A stretch of DNA of 36,460 bases, taken from positions 1 through 36,460 of the forward strand of contig USTH01000012.1 of assembly GCA_900557555.1 (NCBI GenBank), given 5' to 3'. The DNA is from an uncultured Prevotellaceae bacterium (lineage in GTDB: Bacteria > Bacteroidota > Bacteroidia > Bacteroidales > Bacteroidaceae). Shown here in pieces: positions 5,742-15,700 of this stretch (its first letter is position 1; each line of letters begins with the position of its first letter). Position numbers and translations under genes: made by a program. Under the pieces are notes generated by a model. It saw only the letters and a program-made list of their open reading frames with translations, ran no database searches and was not told the origin of the DNA.

Positions 5742-8735
5742 ATGCAAAACAAAGGATTTGTAAAAGTTTTCGCAGTGTTATTGACACTTGTGTGCATTTA
5801 CTATCTTTCTTTTTCTTTTGTGACAAGTCATTACGAAAGCAATGCCTCAAAGATGACAGCAGAGGCAGGTCAGCGTTATCTTGACTCAATGAAAAATGAG
5901 AGAGTGTGGATGTTTAAGACTCTTCGGGAGTGTCAGGAGTACCAGCTTGGTCTGGGTCTTGACCTGAAGGGCGGTATGAATGTGACTCTTGAGGTTTCTG
6001 TACCTGATGTTGTCAGGACTCTTGCTGCAGACAATGCCAGTGACCCCAATTTCACGAAGGCTTTTGATGAAGCTACTGGTGAGATGAATGACACTCAGGA
6101 CGATTTTATCACACTGTTTATCAAGGCTTATCAGAATGTTGCAGGCAAGGATAAGTTGGCTTCGGTCTTTGCCACCCAGCAACTGGGTGAAAAAATCAAT
6201 GCCCGTTCTACAGACAAGCAGATAGAAAAGGTGTTGCGTTCTGAAGTAAAGGATGCCATTGACAATTCCTACAACGTATTGCGTTCTCGTATTGACCGTT
6301 TTGGCGTGGCTCAGCCTAACATACAGAAACTGGAGGGTTCAAACGGCCGTATTATGGTAGAAATGCCTGGTGTGAAAGAACCAGAGCGTGTGCGCAAACT
6401 TCTTCAGACCAGCGCAAACCTCGAATTCTGGGAAACATACTCTTTTGCAGAGATATGGCCGGAGCTTCAGGCTCTTGACTCAAAACTTGTGGGCGGTGAT
6501 GCAAAGACCGATAGTACTGTAGCGGAGGCTGATGCTGCTGCGAAAGACACCGCAGTGGTAACCGGCCTTGAGTCAAAACTTAAAGGTGCAACAGCCAAGA
6601 GTGAGTCAAACACCAATGCGGCTGCCGTTGCGGCAAATAAGAAAGCCCACCCACTGTTGTCTATGATTATGCCGGCTCAGGGTGGACGTGCAGGAAGTGC
6701 TGTGGTAGGTTATGTGGCTTCGTATGATACAGCTGAGGTGAGCAAAATTCTTGAATCGCCAGAGGCAAAAGCAACGTTGCGCGCCGACCTGTCTCTCAAA
6801 TGGGGTGTCAAGTCTTCGGAACTGTTCCCTAAAGCCGACATCTTTGAACTTTATGCCATTCGTGTTCCTGCTGATGGAAAAGCTCCGCTTGAGGGTAGTG
6901 CCATTGTTGATGCCCGCGCCGATTTTGATCAGTATGGCAAGCCGATGGTGAGCATGTCAATGAACAACGACGGTGCTCGCGTTTGGGCTAACCTTACAAA
7001 AAATAATATAGGTAAGGCTGTGGCTATCGTGTTGGACGGGGTGGTTTACAGTGCGCCAAACGTGATGACAGAAATCAACGGAGGAAATTCCCAGATTACT
7101 GGTAATTTTACTACTGAAGACACCAAGGACCTTTCAAACGTGTTGAAGGGCGGTAAGATGGATGCTCCTGTAAAAATTGTGCAGGACGACACTGTCGGTC
7201 CGTCCCTTGGACAGGCTTCTATCAACAAGGGTATCATGTCATGTATCGTGGCATTTGTTCTCCTGATGATTTACATGTGCTTGCTTTACGGCTTCAAACC
7301 GGGTATGGTTGCTAACAGCGCATTGTTTGTAAACTTCTTCTTTATTCTTGGAGTGCTTGCTTCGTTCCAGGCGGCATTGACAATGTCGGGCATTGCGGGT
7401 ATGGTGCTTACGCTTGGTATGGCGGTTGATGCCAATGTGCTTATCTTTGAACGTACCAAGGAAGAACTTGCTGCCGGCAAGAAGCTCAAATCTGCTTTGG
7501 CAGACGGTTACAGCAACGCCTTCTCTGCCATTGTAGACTCTAACGTAACCTCTATCATTACGGGTATTATCCTGTTCTATTTCGGTACAGGCCCCATCAG
7601 AGGTTTTGCAACAACCCTTATTATTGGTTTGTTGGCATCGGTATTCACTGCAGTATGGTTGACTCGTATTGTTTTTGAACATTTCATCAACAAGGACAAG
7701 TGGCAAAACCTTACGTTTACCACTGCCATGTCGCGTAACTTCCTGCAGAACAGGGCATACAAGTTTATGAGTGCCTATAAGAAGAGCTTCACTGTTTGGG
7801 CTGTCGCTTTGGTTGTCTGCTTTGTTAGCTATGGTGTGCGCGGATTGAGCAGTGGCATTGACTTCACTGGAGGCCGCAACTACACTGTAATCTTTGATGA
7901 GCCGGTTGTGCCAGAGGATATTCATGCTGCAATAGTTCCTAATGTTGGCGATGCCAATGTTTCGGTGCTCGCTTTGGGTACAGACGGCAAGACTGTACGT
8001 GTGTCAACTAACTATAAAATAGACAGCAATAATCCCGCCATTGACGGTGAAATAGAACACTTGCTATACCAGTCCCTTAAGGACAAGTTCCTTGCCAAGG
8101 GTGTAACGTTCGATGTGTTTAAAGATCGTGACAATCAAAAGGGTGGTTCAATCGTTTCTTCTCAGAAAGTCGGCCCATCGGTAGCTAAGGATGTAACCTA
8201 CGGTGCTATCCGTGCGGTGATTTTTGCTCTGATCGCAATTTTCCTCTATATCTTCGTCAGATTCCGCAACATAGCATTCTCTGTCGGCAGTACGGCAGGT
8301 TTGGTTTGCGATTCAATTCTCATTATCGGTACGTACTCTTTGCTGTGGGGCATCTTGCCGTTCAGCCTTGAGGTTGACCAGACATTCATTGCGGCTATCT
8401 TGACATGTATTGGTTATTCCATCAACGATAAAGTGGTGATTTTTGACCGTATTCGTGAGTTTATACATCTCTATCCGAAGCACGATCGTCAGGAATTGTT
8501 CAACAAGTCACTTAACACCACGTTGGCTCGTACAATCAATACGTCATCAACGACATTGCTCGTGCTGCTCTGTATCTTCTTCCTTGGTGGGGACAGCATA
8601 CGCAGTTTCTCATTTGCAATGATTCTCGGTGTTATTTACGGCACATGTTCTTCAATATTTATCTCTGCACCTTTGGCATATCTTGTCTTAGGTCACAAGA
8701 TTAAGAAAGAGGAAGCAGCAGAGGCTGCCAAATAG
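5742..8735 (+). CDS. secDF: Protein translocase subunit SecDF (fused SecD-SecF)
   Basis: SecDF uses the proton gradient to pull exported proteins through SecYEG. The 997-aa product is a natural SecD-SecF fusion, as usual in Bacteroidetes. The SecD half has a first membrane helix at 8-28, LGLDLKGGMN at 71-80, a large periplasmic P1 region, and a five-helix bundle from about 495 to 650 with the signature GMAVDANVLIFERTKEE near 558-572. The SecF half starts near 680, with GIDFTGGRNY near 704-713 and GYSINDKVVIFDRIREF near 890-906. An Ala/Thr/Lys-rich low-complexity insert lies at about 240-305 in P1. The gene stands alone, between its own promoter and a strong terminator. Confidence 0.97.
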   Translation: MQNKGFVKVFAVLLTLVCIYYLSFSFVTSHYESNASKMTAEAGQRYLDSMKNERVWMFKTLRECQEYQLGLGLDLKGGMNVTLEVSVPDVVRTLAADNASDPNFTKAFDEATGEMNDTQDDFITLFIKAYQNVAGKDKLASVFATQQLGEKINARSTDKQIEKVLRSEVKDAIDNSYNVLRSRIDRFGVAQPNIQKLEGSNGRIMVEMPGVKEPERVRKLLQTSANLEFWETYSFAEIWPELQALDSKLVGGDAKTDSTVAEADAAAKDTAVVTGLESKLKGATAKSESNTNAAAVAANKKAHPLLSMIMPAQGGRAGSAVVGYVASYDTAEVSKILESPEAKATLRADLSLKWGVKSSELFPKADIFELYAIRVPADGKAPLEGSAIVDARADFDQYGKPMVSMSMNNDGARVWANLTKNNIGKAVAIVLDGVVYSAPNVMTEINGGNSQITGNFTTEDTKDLSNVLKGGKMDAPVKIVQDDTVGPSLGQASINKGIMSCIVAFVLLMIYMCLLYGFKPGMVANSALFVNFFFILGVLASFQAALTMSGIAGMVLTLGMAVDANVLIFERTKEELAAGKKLKSALADGYSNAFSAIVDSNVTSIITGIILFYFGTGPIRGFATTLIIGLLASVFTAVWLTRIVFEHFINKDKWQNLTFTTAMSRNFLQNRAYKFMSAYKKSFTVWAVALVVCFVSYGVRGLSSGIDFTGGRNYTVIFDEPVVPEDIHAAIVPNVGDANVSVLALGTDGKTVRVSTNYKIDSNNPAIDGEIEHLLYQSLKDKFLAKGVTFDVFKDRDNQKGGSIVSSQKVGPSVAKDVTYGAIRAVIFALIAIFLYIFVRFRNIAFSVGSTAGLVCDSILIIGTYSLLWGILPFSLEVDQTFIAAILTCIGYSINDKVVIFDRIREFIHLYPKHDRQELFNKSLNTTLARTINTSSTTLLVLLCIFFLGGDSIRSFSFAMILGVIYGTCSSIFISAPLAYLVLGHKIKKEEAAEAAK

Positions 8736-8769
8736 AAGCAATAAGTTTGTAACTAATGCACTAATATGG

Positions 8770-8807
8770 AGAGCGGTGATGTTTTCGGTAACGTCACCGC
8801 TCTTTTT
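8770..8807 (+). terminator. Rho-independent terminator of secDF
   Basis: AGAGCGGTGATG (8770-8781) pairs with CGTCACCGCTCT (8792-8803), with one G-T pair and a 10-base loop. TTTTTG follows. It lies 35 nt past the secDF stop. Confidence 0.93.
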
Positions 8808-8847
8808 GCGTTTGGGTGCTAAAAAGGAGGAAAATGGTGTGTAATAG

Positions 8848-8878
8848 TTTGATAATCAAGAAAAAAGTTTTAAATTTG
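8848..8878 (+). promoter_or_regulatory. Promoter of the DUF3857/transglutaminase operon
   Basis: TTTG (8848-8851), exactly 19 nt, then TAAATTTG (8871-8878). This is a full match to the Bacteroidetes housekeeping consensus at ideal spacing. The leader to the ATG at 8954 is about 68 nt. Confidence 0.85.
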
Positions 8879-8953
8879 TGGTGCTTTTGTCTGATTGTGT
8901 TCTGACAAAACAGAAAACCACCTAACAACTTAACTTAAATACTTAAAAGAAGA

Positions 8954-10939
8954 ATGAAACTAAAGACATGTTTGTCGCTCGGAATAGGCTTGGCAATATC
9001 GTCAAGTACTTTTGCCGCCAACGATGCATTTAAGTCTGCGGGGTCGGTGATGTTGCTTGACAGCACTTATGTAACGGTGCAGCCTACAGGTTCCGCCACT
9101 TTTAGCATTACCCGTAAACTTAGCATAAAGACAAAAGAGGCCGCGTTGAAAAATCACTGCCTTGTGTATGACTATGACCCACTGACTGCCTTTGCCCGCT
9201 TCAAGTATGTGAAGATTGCTCACCGTGACGGAACAGTGACGAATGTCGATGTCAAAACATCACGGGACTATGCGGCGCCAGCCCGTTCCATTTTCTGGGG
9301 AGCGCGGCAAGTAATGATAGAAGTTGGACACCTTAAGCCTGGTGACGTTTTGTCTTATGAGATAGAAAAGAGTGGCTTTACCTATGCCTTGCTTGGGGAC
9401 GAGGCCAGTCTTACAAGTGCAAGTACCTCGGTGTCGTGTGGCGGCGGTTCTGTAGCCGATAAATCTGATGACGACCGTTTCGTTCCCCCATTGAGAGGAC
9501 AGTTCTATGATATCGTGCCGTTTTGGGTGGATCAACCTACCCGCCGCAAAGTATATTGCCTCTCTCTTCCTGATACCTGCAAACTGCAATACAAACTCTA
9601 CCAATATGACGGAGCATATACGGAAAGCAAAAGCGTGAGCAACGGTCGTCAGTATCTGACGATTGGCCTTGACAACCAGGTTCCGTTTGACAGAGAGCCA
9701 AGTATGCTCGACCTTTATGATGTAGCACCCAAACTGATGCTTTCTACCACAAAGGATTGGTTTGTCAAGTCGCGATGGTTCTACAACGCACAGGAGGAAT
9801 ATGGCAGTTTTAAACCAACGCCAGAGGCGAAGGCAAAAGTGGCAGAGCTTATCAAGGGCAAAAAAACTGAGATGGAGAAGATAAGCGTTCTTACCCATTG
9901 GGTGGCAGATAATATACGCTATCTCGGCATGCCTATGGGTAAGGGTGAGGGCTACACACTTCACACTCTTGATATGAATATGACAGACCGTGCTGGCGTA
10001 TGCAAAGACATCGCAGGTACACTGATAGGAATGTTGAGAATTGCAGGCTTTAAAGCTTATCCTGCTATGACAATGGCTGGCAGTCGTGTAGAGAAGATTC
10101 CTGCAGACCATTTCAATCATTGTGTGTGTGTGGTAAGGCTTAAGAACGGCACGTTGATGCCTCTTGACCCAACTTGGGTTCCTTTTAACCGTGAACTGTG
10201 GAGTAGTGCCGAGCAGCAACAGAATTATCTGCCGGGCCTTCCCGAAGGCAGCGATTTGCTTGAAACACCTGTTTCGGCTCCTGTAAACCATTATGTGAGA
10301 ATAAGGGCGAATAATATGCTTGCTGAGTCGGGAACCCTTAAGGGTACGTTTACCATAGAGGCGGAAGGACAGTCTGATGCTTCTGTACGTTCTGTATTCA
10401 CCCGAGGCTGGATGTCGCGTTGGAGCCAGACCCTTGAGGCAGAGCTGTTGAGAGTTTCGCCACAGGCCAAAGTGCTGTCTGTAGACTACGGCAAAGCCCC
10501 AAAGGACTATCAGGCAGCTCCCATTCACATAATGTTTACCTATGAAATTCCAAATTATGCTATAGGTGACAGCTGCGCAATGGCGTTCAAGCCTATAGTG
10601 ATGAACAATCTATACCGTTCGCTACAGTCATTTCTTTTTGTCGGTGGTGACAAGGAGCAACGCAAATACGGATTTAAAGACCGTTGTTCGCGTCAGGTTG
10701 TGCTTGACGAAACAATAACATTGCCTGAGGGAATGAAAATGCAGAACAGTTCGATGAAATCGAATATAACAAATTCTGCGGCGTCGATATTCGCACACTG
10801 CTCGCAGGCAGGTGACAAAGTTATTCTTTCGGTTGACGCTTCGTTTAACAAGCGAGTTTATGAAGCGGACGAGTGGCCCGGTTTTAAGGCCGTGGTTGAC
10901 GATTACAAGAAATATCAGGACTATATTTATATTAGATAA
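8954..10939 (+). CDS. Secreted DUF3857 domain-containing transglutaminase-like protein
   Basis: This 661-aa protein starts with a Sec signal peptide (about residues 1-21, cleavage likely after TFA). A DUF3857 region covers about residues 40-230. A transglutaminase-like cysteine protease core follows at about 300-410: Cys350 in RAGVCKD, His386/His389 in ADHFNHCVC and Asp405 in LDPTW form a plausible catalytic triad. The C-terminal third is a beta-rich domain without recognised motifs. The reaction is unknown; transglutaminase-fold proteins can be proteases, peptide amidases or cross-linkers. Its location should be periplasm or cell surface. It has its own strong promoter and is followed after 2 nt by a related gene, so the two are surely cotranscribed. 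Confidence 0.9.
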   Translation: MKLKTCLSLGIGLAISSSTFAANDAFKSAGSVMLLDSTYVTVQPTGSATFSITRKLSIKTKEAALKNHCLVYDYDPLTAFARFKYVKIAHRDGTVTNVDVKTSRDYAAPARSIFWGARQVMIEVGHLKPGDVLSYEIEKSGFTYALLGDEASLTSASTSVSCGGGSVADKSDDDRFVPPLRGQFYDIVPFWVDQPTRRKVYCLSLPDTCKLQYKLYQYDGAYTESKSVSNGRQYLTIGLDNQVPFDREPSMLDLYDVAPKLMLSTTKDWFVKSRWFYNAQEEYGSFKPTPEAKAKVAELIKGKKTEMEKISVLTHWVADNIRYLGMPMGKGEGYTLHTLDMNMTDRAGVCKDIAGTLIGMLRIAGFKAYPAMTMAGSRVEKIPADHFNHCVCVVRLKNGTLMPLDPTWVPFNRELWSSAEQQQNYLPGLPEGSDLLETPVSAPVNHYVRIRANNMLAESGTLKGTFTIEAEGQSDASVRSVFTRGWMSRWSQTLEAELLRVSPQAKVLSVDYGKAPKDYQAAPIHIMFTYEIPNYAIGDSCAMAFKPIVMNNLYRSLQSFLFVGGDKEQRKYGFKDRCSRQVVLDETITLPEGMKMQNSSMKSNITNSAASIFAHCSQAGDKVILSVDASFNKRVYEADEWPGFKAVVDDYKKYQDYIYIR

Positions 10940-10941
10940 AA

Positions 10942-12522
10942 ATGAGAAAGACATTACTTACATCCATTCTTTTGCTGTTGTCGGCATGCGTTTTTGCTCA
11001 AGCAGAGGAAGCAAGATATAATTACTATGACAAGACCATTGTGCACAATGCTGATGGTTCTACCGATTTCAACGTAAGATTTTCGCTGACCGTTCTTACT
11101 CATACGGCCATGAACTCCACCTATGGCCAGACTTATGTTACCTATAATCCCAACCATCAGAAAATAATAATTAACGAAGCTTATACCATTCAGAAAAATG
11201 GGCGGAAGGTTGCGATGCCAGAACGTGCGCTCACTGATGTGCTGCCTGCGTTGGCTGCCAAGGCTTCTGATTTTAATCATTTGAAGGAGAAAATCATTAT
11301 GCATACAGGCCTTGATTTAGGTTCGACTATTTTTCTGGACTATACGGTGCATAGTGATGCGGGCTTTAATAAAAACCTTGATTTCACCGATAGGTTTGAT
11401 GCAACATCTCCAATTGTCAAGTTCTCTTACACGGTAAAAGTTCCAGAACAATCGGACTTGAAGCTTCTTATGTGCTCGCCAGAAGGAAATGTCACTCCAC
11501 GTTCGGACGTAGTTGCAGGCGGGCAACGTGTTATAAAGTATGTTGTAGAAAACATTCCTGCCCGTTCGAAAGATGCCTATCAGGTGCGCAATATGACCAA
11601 ACAGTACAACTTCTTTTGTACCTTGTCGGATTTTGAAACAGAACTGAAAGAGGTCTTGTGTTCTGGCATTGACCCGGAAATACAGAAATGGGCCGATGAA
11701 TACAGGAAAAAAGAACCCGACGGTAAGAAACGCTATGATTTCATTCGTAGTTATGTTGCGGAAGAGTTTACTTCTGTACCAGTGCCTTATGCTGCTACCT
11801 ATGGTTTGCGCCCCGTGTCAAAAATACGGCAAGGGGCTTATATCACCCCTATTGAACAAGCCTATCTCCTTCAGCAGATGTTGCAGGCGTGCAACATAAA
11901 GGCAGATGTCAGAGTAAGTTTCGACCCATCCTTGCCAAAGGAGTTCCGTAGTCTCAGTTGTGCTCGTGCATTCTATGTGGCAGAATGCTTTGGAAAGGAT
12001 GAAAAACTATTGAATCCTTCGCAGGTTTCTGGCTACGCAACGCCCGCAATGCAGGTGGGGGTAGATAGAGAGATTGTGAAGCCCGACAAGGGTCTTGACC
12101 TGAACAAGGAATATAACCTTGAGGTAACGCTGTCTGATTTCGGGTCGGAACCTTTCTTTGTGCTTGATTTGCCTGTCAACAGAGCTGGCGTGGCAGGGTG
12201 GGCAATGTCCGAATTGCCGACCAAGCGTGAAGTAGACTTTGAAGTTCCACAACTTGTTGAGGAATGTGACATCTATAACATTAAGGTTTCTGATGGCATA
12301 GAGATGAGAAAACCATATAGTTCAGAAATTGCCGATCCGACGACTGGTGTGGCAATGTCGGTGGCAAGTGAGGTCTCTGATAATGGTGCTACTGTTCGTA
12401 TTGTGCGTCGCATGTCTATTCCGCAAAAGGTGTTTAGTGTGAGTCAGTACGCTAAAGTACGCGACATCATAACAACTTGGTTGGACAGAAACACTTCACG
12501 CATTCTTTTTGTCAAGAAATAG
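10942..12522 (+). CDS. Secreted DUF3857-type protein with degenerate transglutaminase domain
   Basis: This 526-aa protein resembles its upstream neighbour in layout: signal peptide, DUF3857-like region (about 30-225), a transglutaminase-like core (about 245-360) and a beta-rich C-terminus. Aligning by eye LLQQMLQACNIKAD with TLIGMLRIAGFKAY of the neighbour puts Pro303, Arg342 and Asn358 at the positions of the neighbour's Cys350, His389 and Asp405. All three catalytic residues would then be lost. The signal sequence contains LSAC (13-16), a possible lipobox, but cleavage after VFAQA is equally likely. The gene starts 2 nt after the previous stop, suggesting translational coupling and a shared function, perhaps as a binding or scaffold partner. 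Confidence 0.85.
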   Translation: MRKTLLTSILLLLSACVFAQAEEARYNYYDKTIVHNADGSTDFNVRFSLTVLTHTAMNSTYGQTYVTYNPNHQKIIINEAYTIQKNGRKVAMPERALTDVLPALAAKASDFNHLKEKIIMHTGLDLGSTIFLDYTVHSDAGFNKNLDFTDRFDATSPIVKFSYTVKVPEQSDLKLLMCSPEGNVTPRSDVVAGGQRVIKYVVENIPARSKDAYQVRNMTKQYNFFCTLSDFETELKEVLCSGIDPEIQKWADEYRKKEPDGKKRYDFIRSYVAEEFTSVPVPYAATYGLRPVSKIRQGAYITPIEQAYLLQQMLQACNIKADVRVSFDPSLPKEFRSLSCARAFYVAECFGKDEKLLNPSQVSGYATPAMQVGVDREIVKPDKGLDLNKEYNLEVTLSDFGSEPFFVLDLPVNRAGVAGWAMSELPTKREVDFEVPQLVEECDIYNIKVSDGIEMRKPYSSEIADPTTGVAMSVASEVSDNGATVRIVRRMSIPQKVFSVSQYAKVRDIITTWLDRNTSRILFVKK

Positions 12523-12734
12523 CGGTAGTGGTCGTTATGGTTAATCCTGTTGTAGAGGCTGCAAGCGGCCAATGAAGGCTTTCTGTGCATGCGTATTATT
12601 CGGAGTAACCATTGCTGATAGTTAAAACGTATGCACGGTATGCCCTGCCAAGACTCCAGAATGCCGACACGCATATGGTGGAGAACATCCGCTATATGCG
12701 TGTTGGGTTATAGGGTTAAAAGATGCGAATAAAT

Positions 12735-12765
12735 TTTGTTGTTCGCATGTGTATATGTAACTTTG
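12735..12765 (+). promoter_or_regulatory. Promoter of the DUF2723 gene
   Basis: TTTG (12735-12738), 19 nt, then TAACTTTG (12758-12765): a full consensus match at ideal spacing. Transcription should start near 12772, giving a leader of only about 20 nt. The rest of the 271-bp gap upstream (12523-12734) shows no gene, hairpin or repeat that I recognise. Confidence 0.85.
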
Positions 12766-12776
12766 CATATAATTTT

Positions 12777-12793
12777 TTTGAAACAGTTTCAAA
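12777..12793 (+). promoter_or_regulatory. 17-bp palindrome abutting the DUF2723 start codon
   Basis: TTTGAAACAGTTTCAAA is a perfect 8-bp inverted repeat around one base. It ends immediately before the ATG at 12794 and fills most of the predicted leader. It could be an operator or an RNA hairpin next to the start codon; the sequence cannot decide between them. Confidence 0.5.
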
Positions 12794-15700
12794 ATGAAGA
12801 AATATAATGTAATCAACAATTGCGTTGGTTGGTTTGTGTTTATGGTAGCCGCATTTACATACTGCTCTACCATTGAGCCGACTGCAAGTTTTTGGGATTG
12901 TCCCGAGTTTATTACCACGGGCTACAAGATGGAGATAGGTCACCCGCCTGGTGCCCCATTCTTTATGTTGTTTGCCAATCTTTTCAGTCATTTCGCAAGC
13001 GATCCGAGTCAGGTGGCGAAGATGGTTAACACGATGTCTGCCCTACTTAGTGCAGGCTGCATCCTGTTCCTTTTTTGGACTATTACCCATCTGCTTCGTC
13101 GCCTCATCTGTAAAAACGGTCAAGTTGGCAGTGTCACTCAGCTTGTAACCATCATTGGTTCGGGTGTTGTCGGAGCGTTGGCTTATACGTTTACGGATAC
13201 TTTCTGGTTTAGTGCCGTAGAGGGTGAAGTTTATGCTTTCTCTTCGTTCTTCACCGCTGTTGTATTCTGGCTTATACTGAAATGGGAGGACAATACCGAC
13301 AAGCCTGGTTCTGACCGTTGGCTGATACTCATTGCTTATCTTATGGGTATAAGTATAGGAGTCCATCTGCTTAACCTGTTGTGCATTCCTGCCATCGTGC
13401 TTATTTATTATTATCACTATAAACCAAATGCGGAGGTTAAAGGTTCCTTGTGGGCCTTGTTGCTTAGCATGGTGTTGGTGGCTGTAATACTTTATGGCGT
13501 AGTGCCTGGCATCGTAAAGGTTGGCGGATGGTTTGAATTGCTCTTTGTCAATGTTTGTGGCCTGTCGTTCAATACGGGCTTGATAATATACCTTGTGCTG
13601 CTGGTGGCTGCAGTTGTGGCATCGCTCTACTTCAGTGTTAAGGATGCAGACATTGCAAGGACAAAGGTTTCGTTCCTTATTTCGGTAGCCCTGCTTGGCA
13701 TCCCTTTCTTTGGCAACGGCACGGGCAGTATAGTGTTGGGCATTATTGTTTTGGCCGCACTTGTGGCATGCTTGTTCTATGTTAAGAAGATTGCTTCCTA
13801 TGTTAATCTCCGCCGTGTGCTTAACACCTCGTTGTTGTGCTTCCTTATGCTGATGATAGGGTATTCTACCTATGCCATTACAGTGATACGCTCTACGGCA
13901 AATCCTCCCATGGACCAGAACTCCCCAGAGGATATATTTGCTTTAGGTGATTATTTGAGCCGCGACCAGTATGGTTCAACACCGTTGCTCTATGGCCCGA
14001 CTTTCAACTCGCAGCTTGAATGGAAGGTTGACGAGAATGCCCCCAACCGCATGGTGCCAAAGCGTAATGAAGGCAAGACCTTGTGGCAGCGTAAAGAAAA
14101 GGCTTCACCCAATGAACCAGACTCATATATAAAGGTTGGCAACAAGAGCGACTATGTATATGCCCAGAACATGATATTCCCTCGTATTTGGGATGAAAAT
14201 CATGCGGCAACCTACAAGTCGTGGCTTGGCACTATCCATTATAATGAGGTGGACTATGATCCAGGCAACGGTCAAATACAAAAGGTGCAGATTCCATCGC
14301 AGATAGACAATATCAGTTTCTTCTTGTCGTATCAGCTGGGCTTTATGTATTGGCGTTACTTTATGTGGAACTTCAGTGGTCGCCAGAATGATGTCCAAGG
14401 GGCCGGCGAAGCGGAATGCGGCAACTGGATAACTGGCATTAGCTTTATTGATAATCTTCGTCTTGGAGATCAAAGCAAGTTGCCAGATGAGTTGAAGAAC
14501 AACAAGGGGCACAATGTCTATTATGCACTGCCTCTGCTGTTGGGTCTGCTTGGTCTTTTCTGGCAGGCTTTCCGTGGAAAGAAAGGCAGTCAACAGTTTT
14601 GGGTTGTATTCTTCCTCTTCTTCATGACCGGCATTGCCATTGTGCTTTACCTTAACCAAACTCCGTCACAGCCTCGTGAACGTGACTACGCCTATGCGGG
14701 TTCGTTCTATGCTTTTGCAATATGGATAGGCATGGGAGTTGCCGCTATCATCGAATGGCTGCGTCGTGTCAAATTGGATGGACCTGTTGTGGCTGCTATA
14801 GTGAGTGCCGTATGTGTTTTGGTGCCAGTTCAGATGGCGTCACAGAATTGGGATGACCATGATCGCAGTGGCCGCTATGCTTGTCGTGACTTCGGGCAGA
14901 ATTATCTAAATTCATTGCAGGCAGAAGGTAATCCTATAATTTTTACGAACGGTGACAACGACACCTTCCCCCTTTGGTATAATCAAGATACTGAGGGCGT
15001 GCGCCAAGATGCCAGGGTTTGCAACCTGTCTTATCTGCAGACCGATTGGTATATAGACCAGATGTGTCGTCCCGCCTATACCTCGCCTCGAGTGCCTATT
15101 TCGTGGAGTAGAGCAGAGTATACCACTGGCAAGAATGAGTTTGTACGCATTCAGGATATGAAAGCAGACATCAAACAGTTTTATGCTCAAAATCCTGCAG
15201 AGGCAAAACGTATGTATGGTGACAATCCGTTTGAACTGAAGAACATCTTGAAATACTGGGTGCGAAATCCTGAACTGAACATAATACCGACCGACAGCAT
15301 TGTTGTCAAGATAGACAAGGATGCCGTGCGTCGTTCCAAGATGCTAATTGCTGACAGCGCGGGCCAGATTCCAGACTACCTCACAATTTCTTTGACAGGT
15401 CGCAATGCTCTTTACAAGCCATCGCTTATGATGCTTGAGATGCTTGCCAATTGCAATTGGGAGCGCCCGTTATACATTGCTGTTACTGCTCCTCGTGACG
15501 CCTATCTTGGCATGGATGCCAATCTTGTGCAGGAGGGCTTGGCATATCGCTTTACTCCATTCAACGCTTATGGCAACAAGATGAGTATTGACGTAGACAA
15601 GATGTATGATAACATGATGAACAAGTTCAAGTATGGCAATGTTTCAGACCCGAAGGTTTATATCGATGAAACCGTAGGACACATGTGTCTGACCCATCGA

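Noticed and set aside
7239..7925. Minus-strand frame of 228 codons inside secDF
   Set aside because: It overlaps the highly conserved SecD membrane region; the composition (His, Cys and Arg rich) is typical of an antisense shadow.
8834..8905. 23-codon ORF behind a perfect AAGGAGG sequence downstream of secDF
   Set aside because: It has a good ribosome binding site, but it lies after the secDF terminator and overlaps the promoter of the next gene, so it would probably not be transcribed.
9260..10528. Long minus-strand open frame of 422 codons
   Set aside because: It is fully antisense to the DUF3857/transglutaminase gene, has no family features and starts mid-gene; it is a by-product of codon bias on the other strand.
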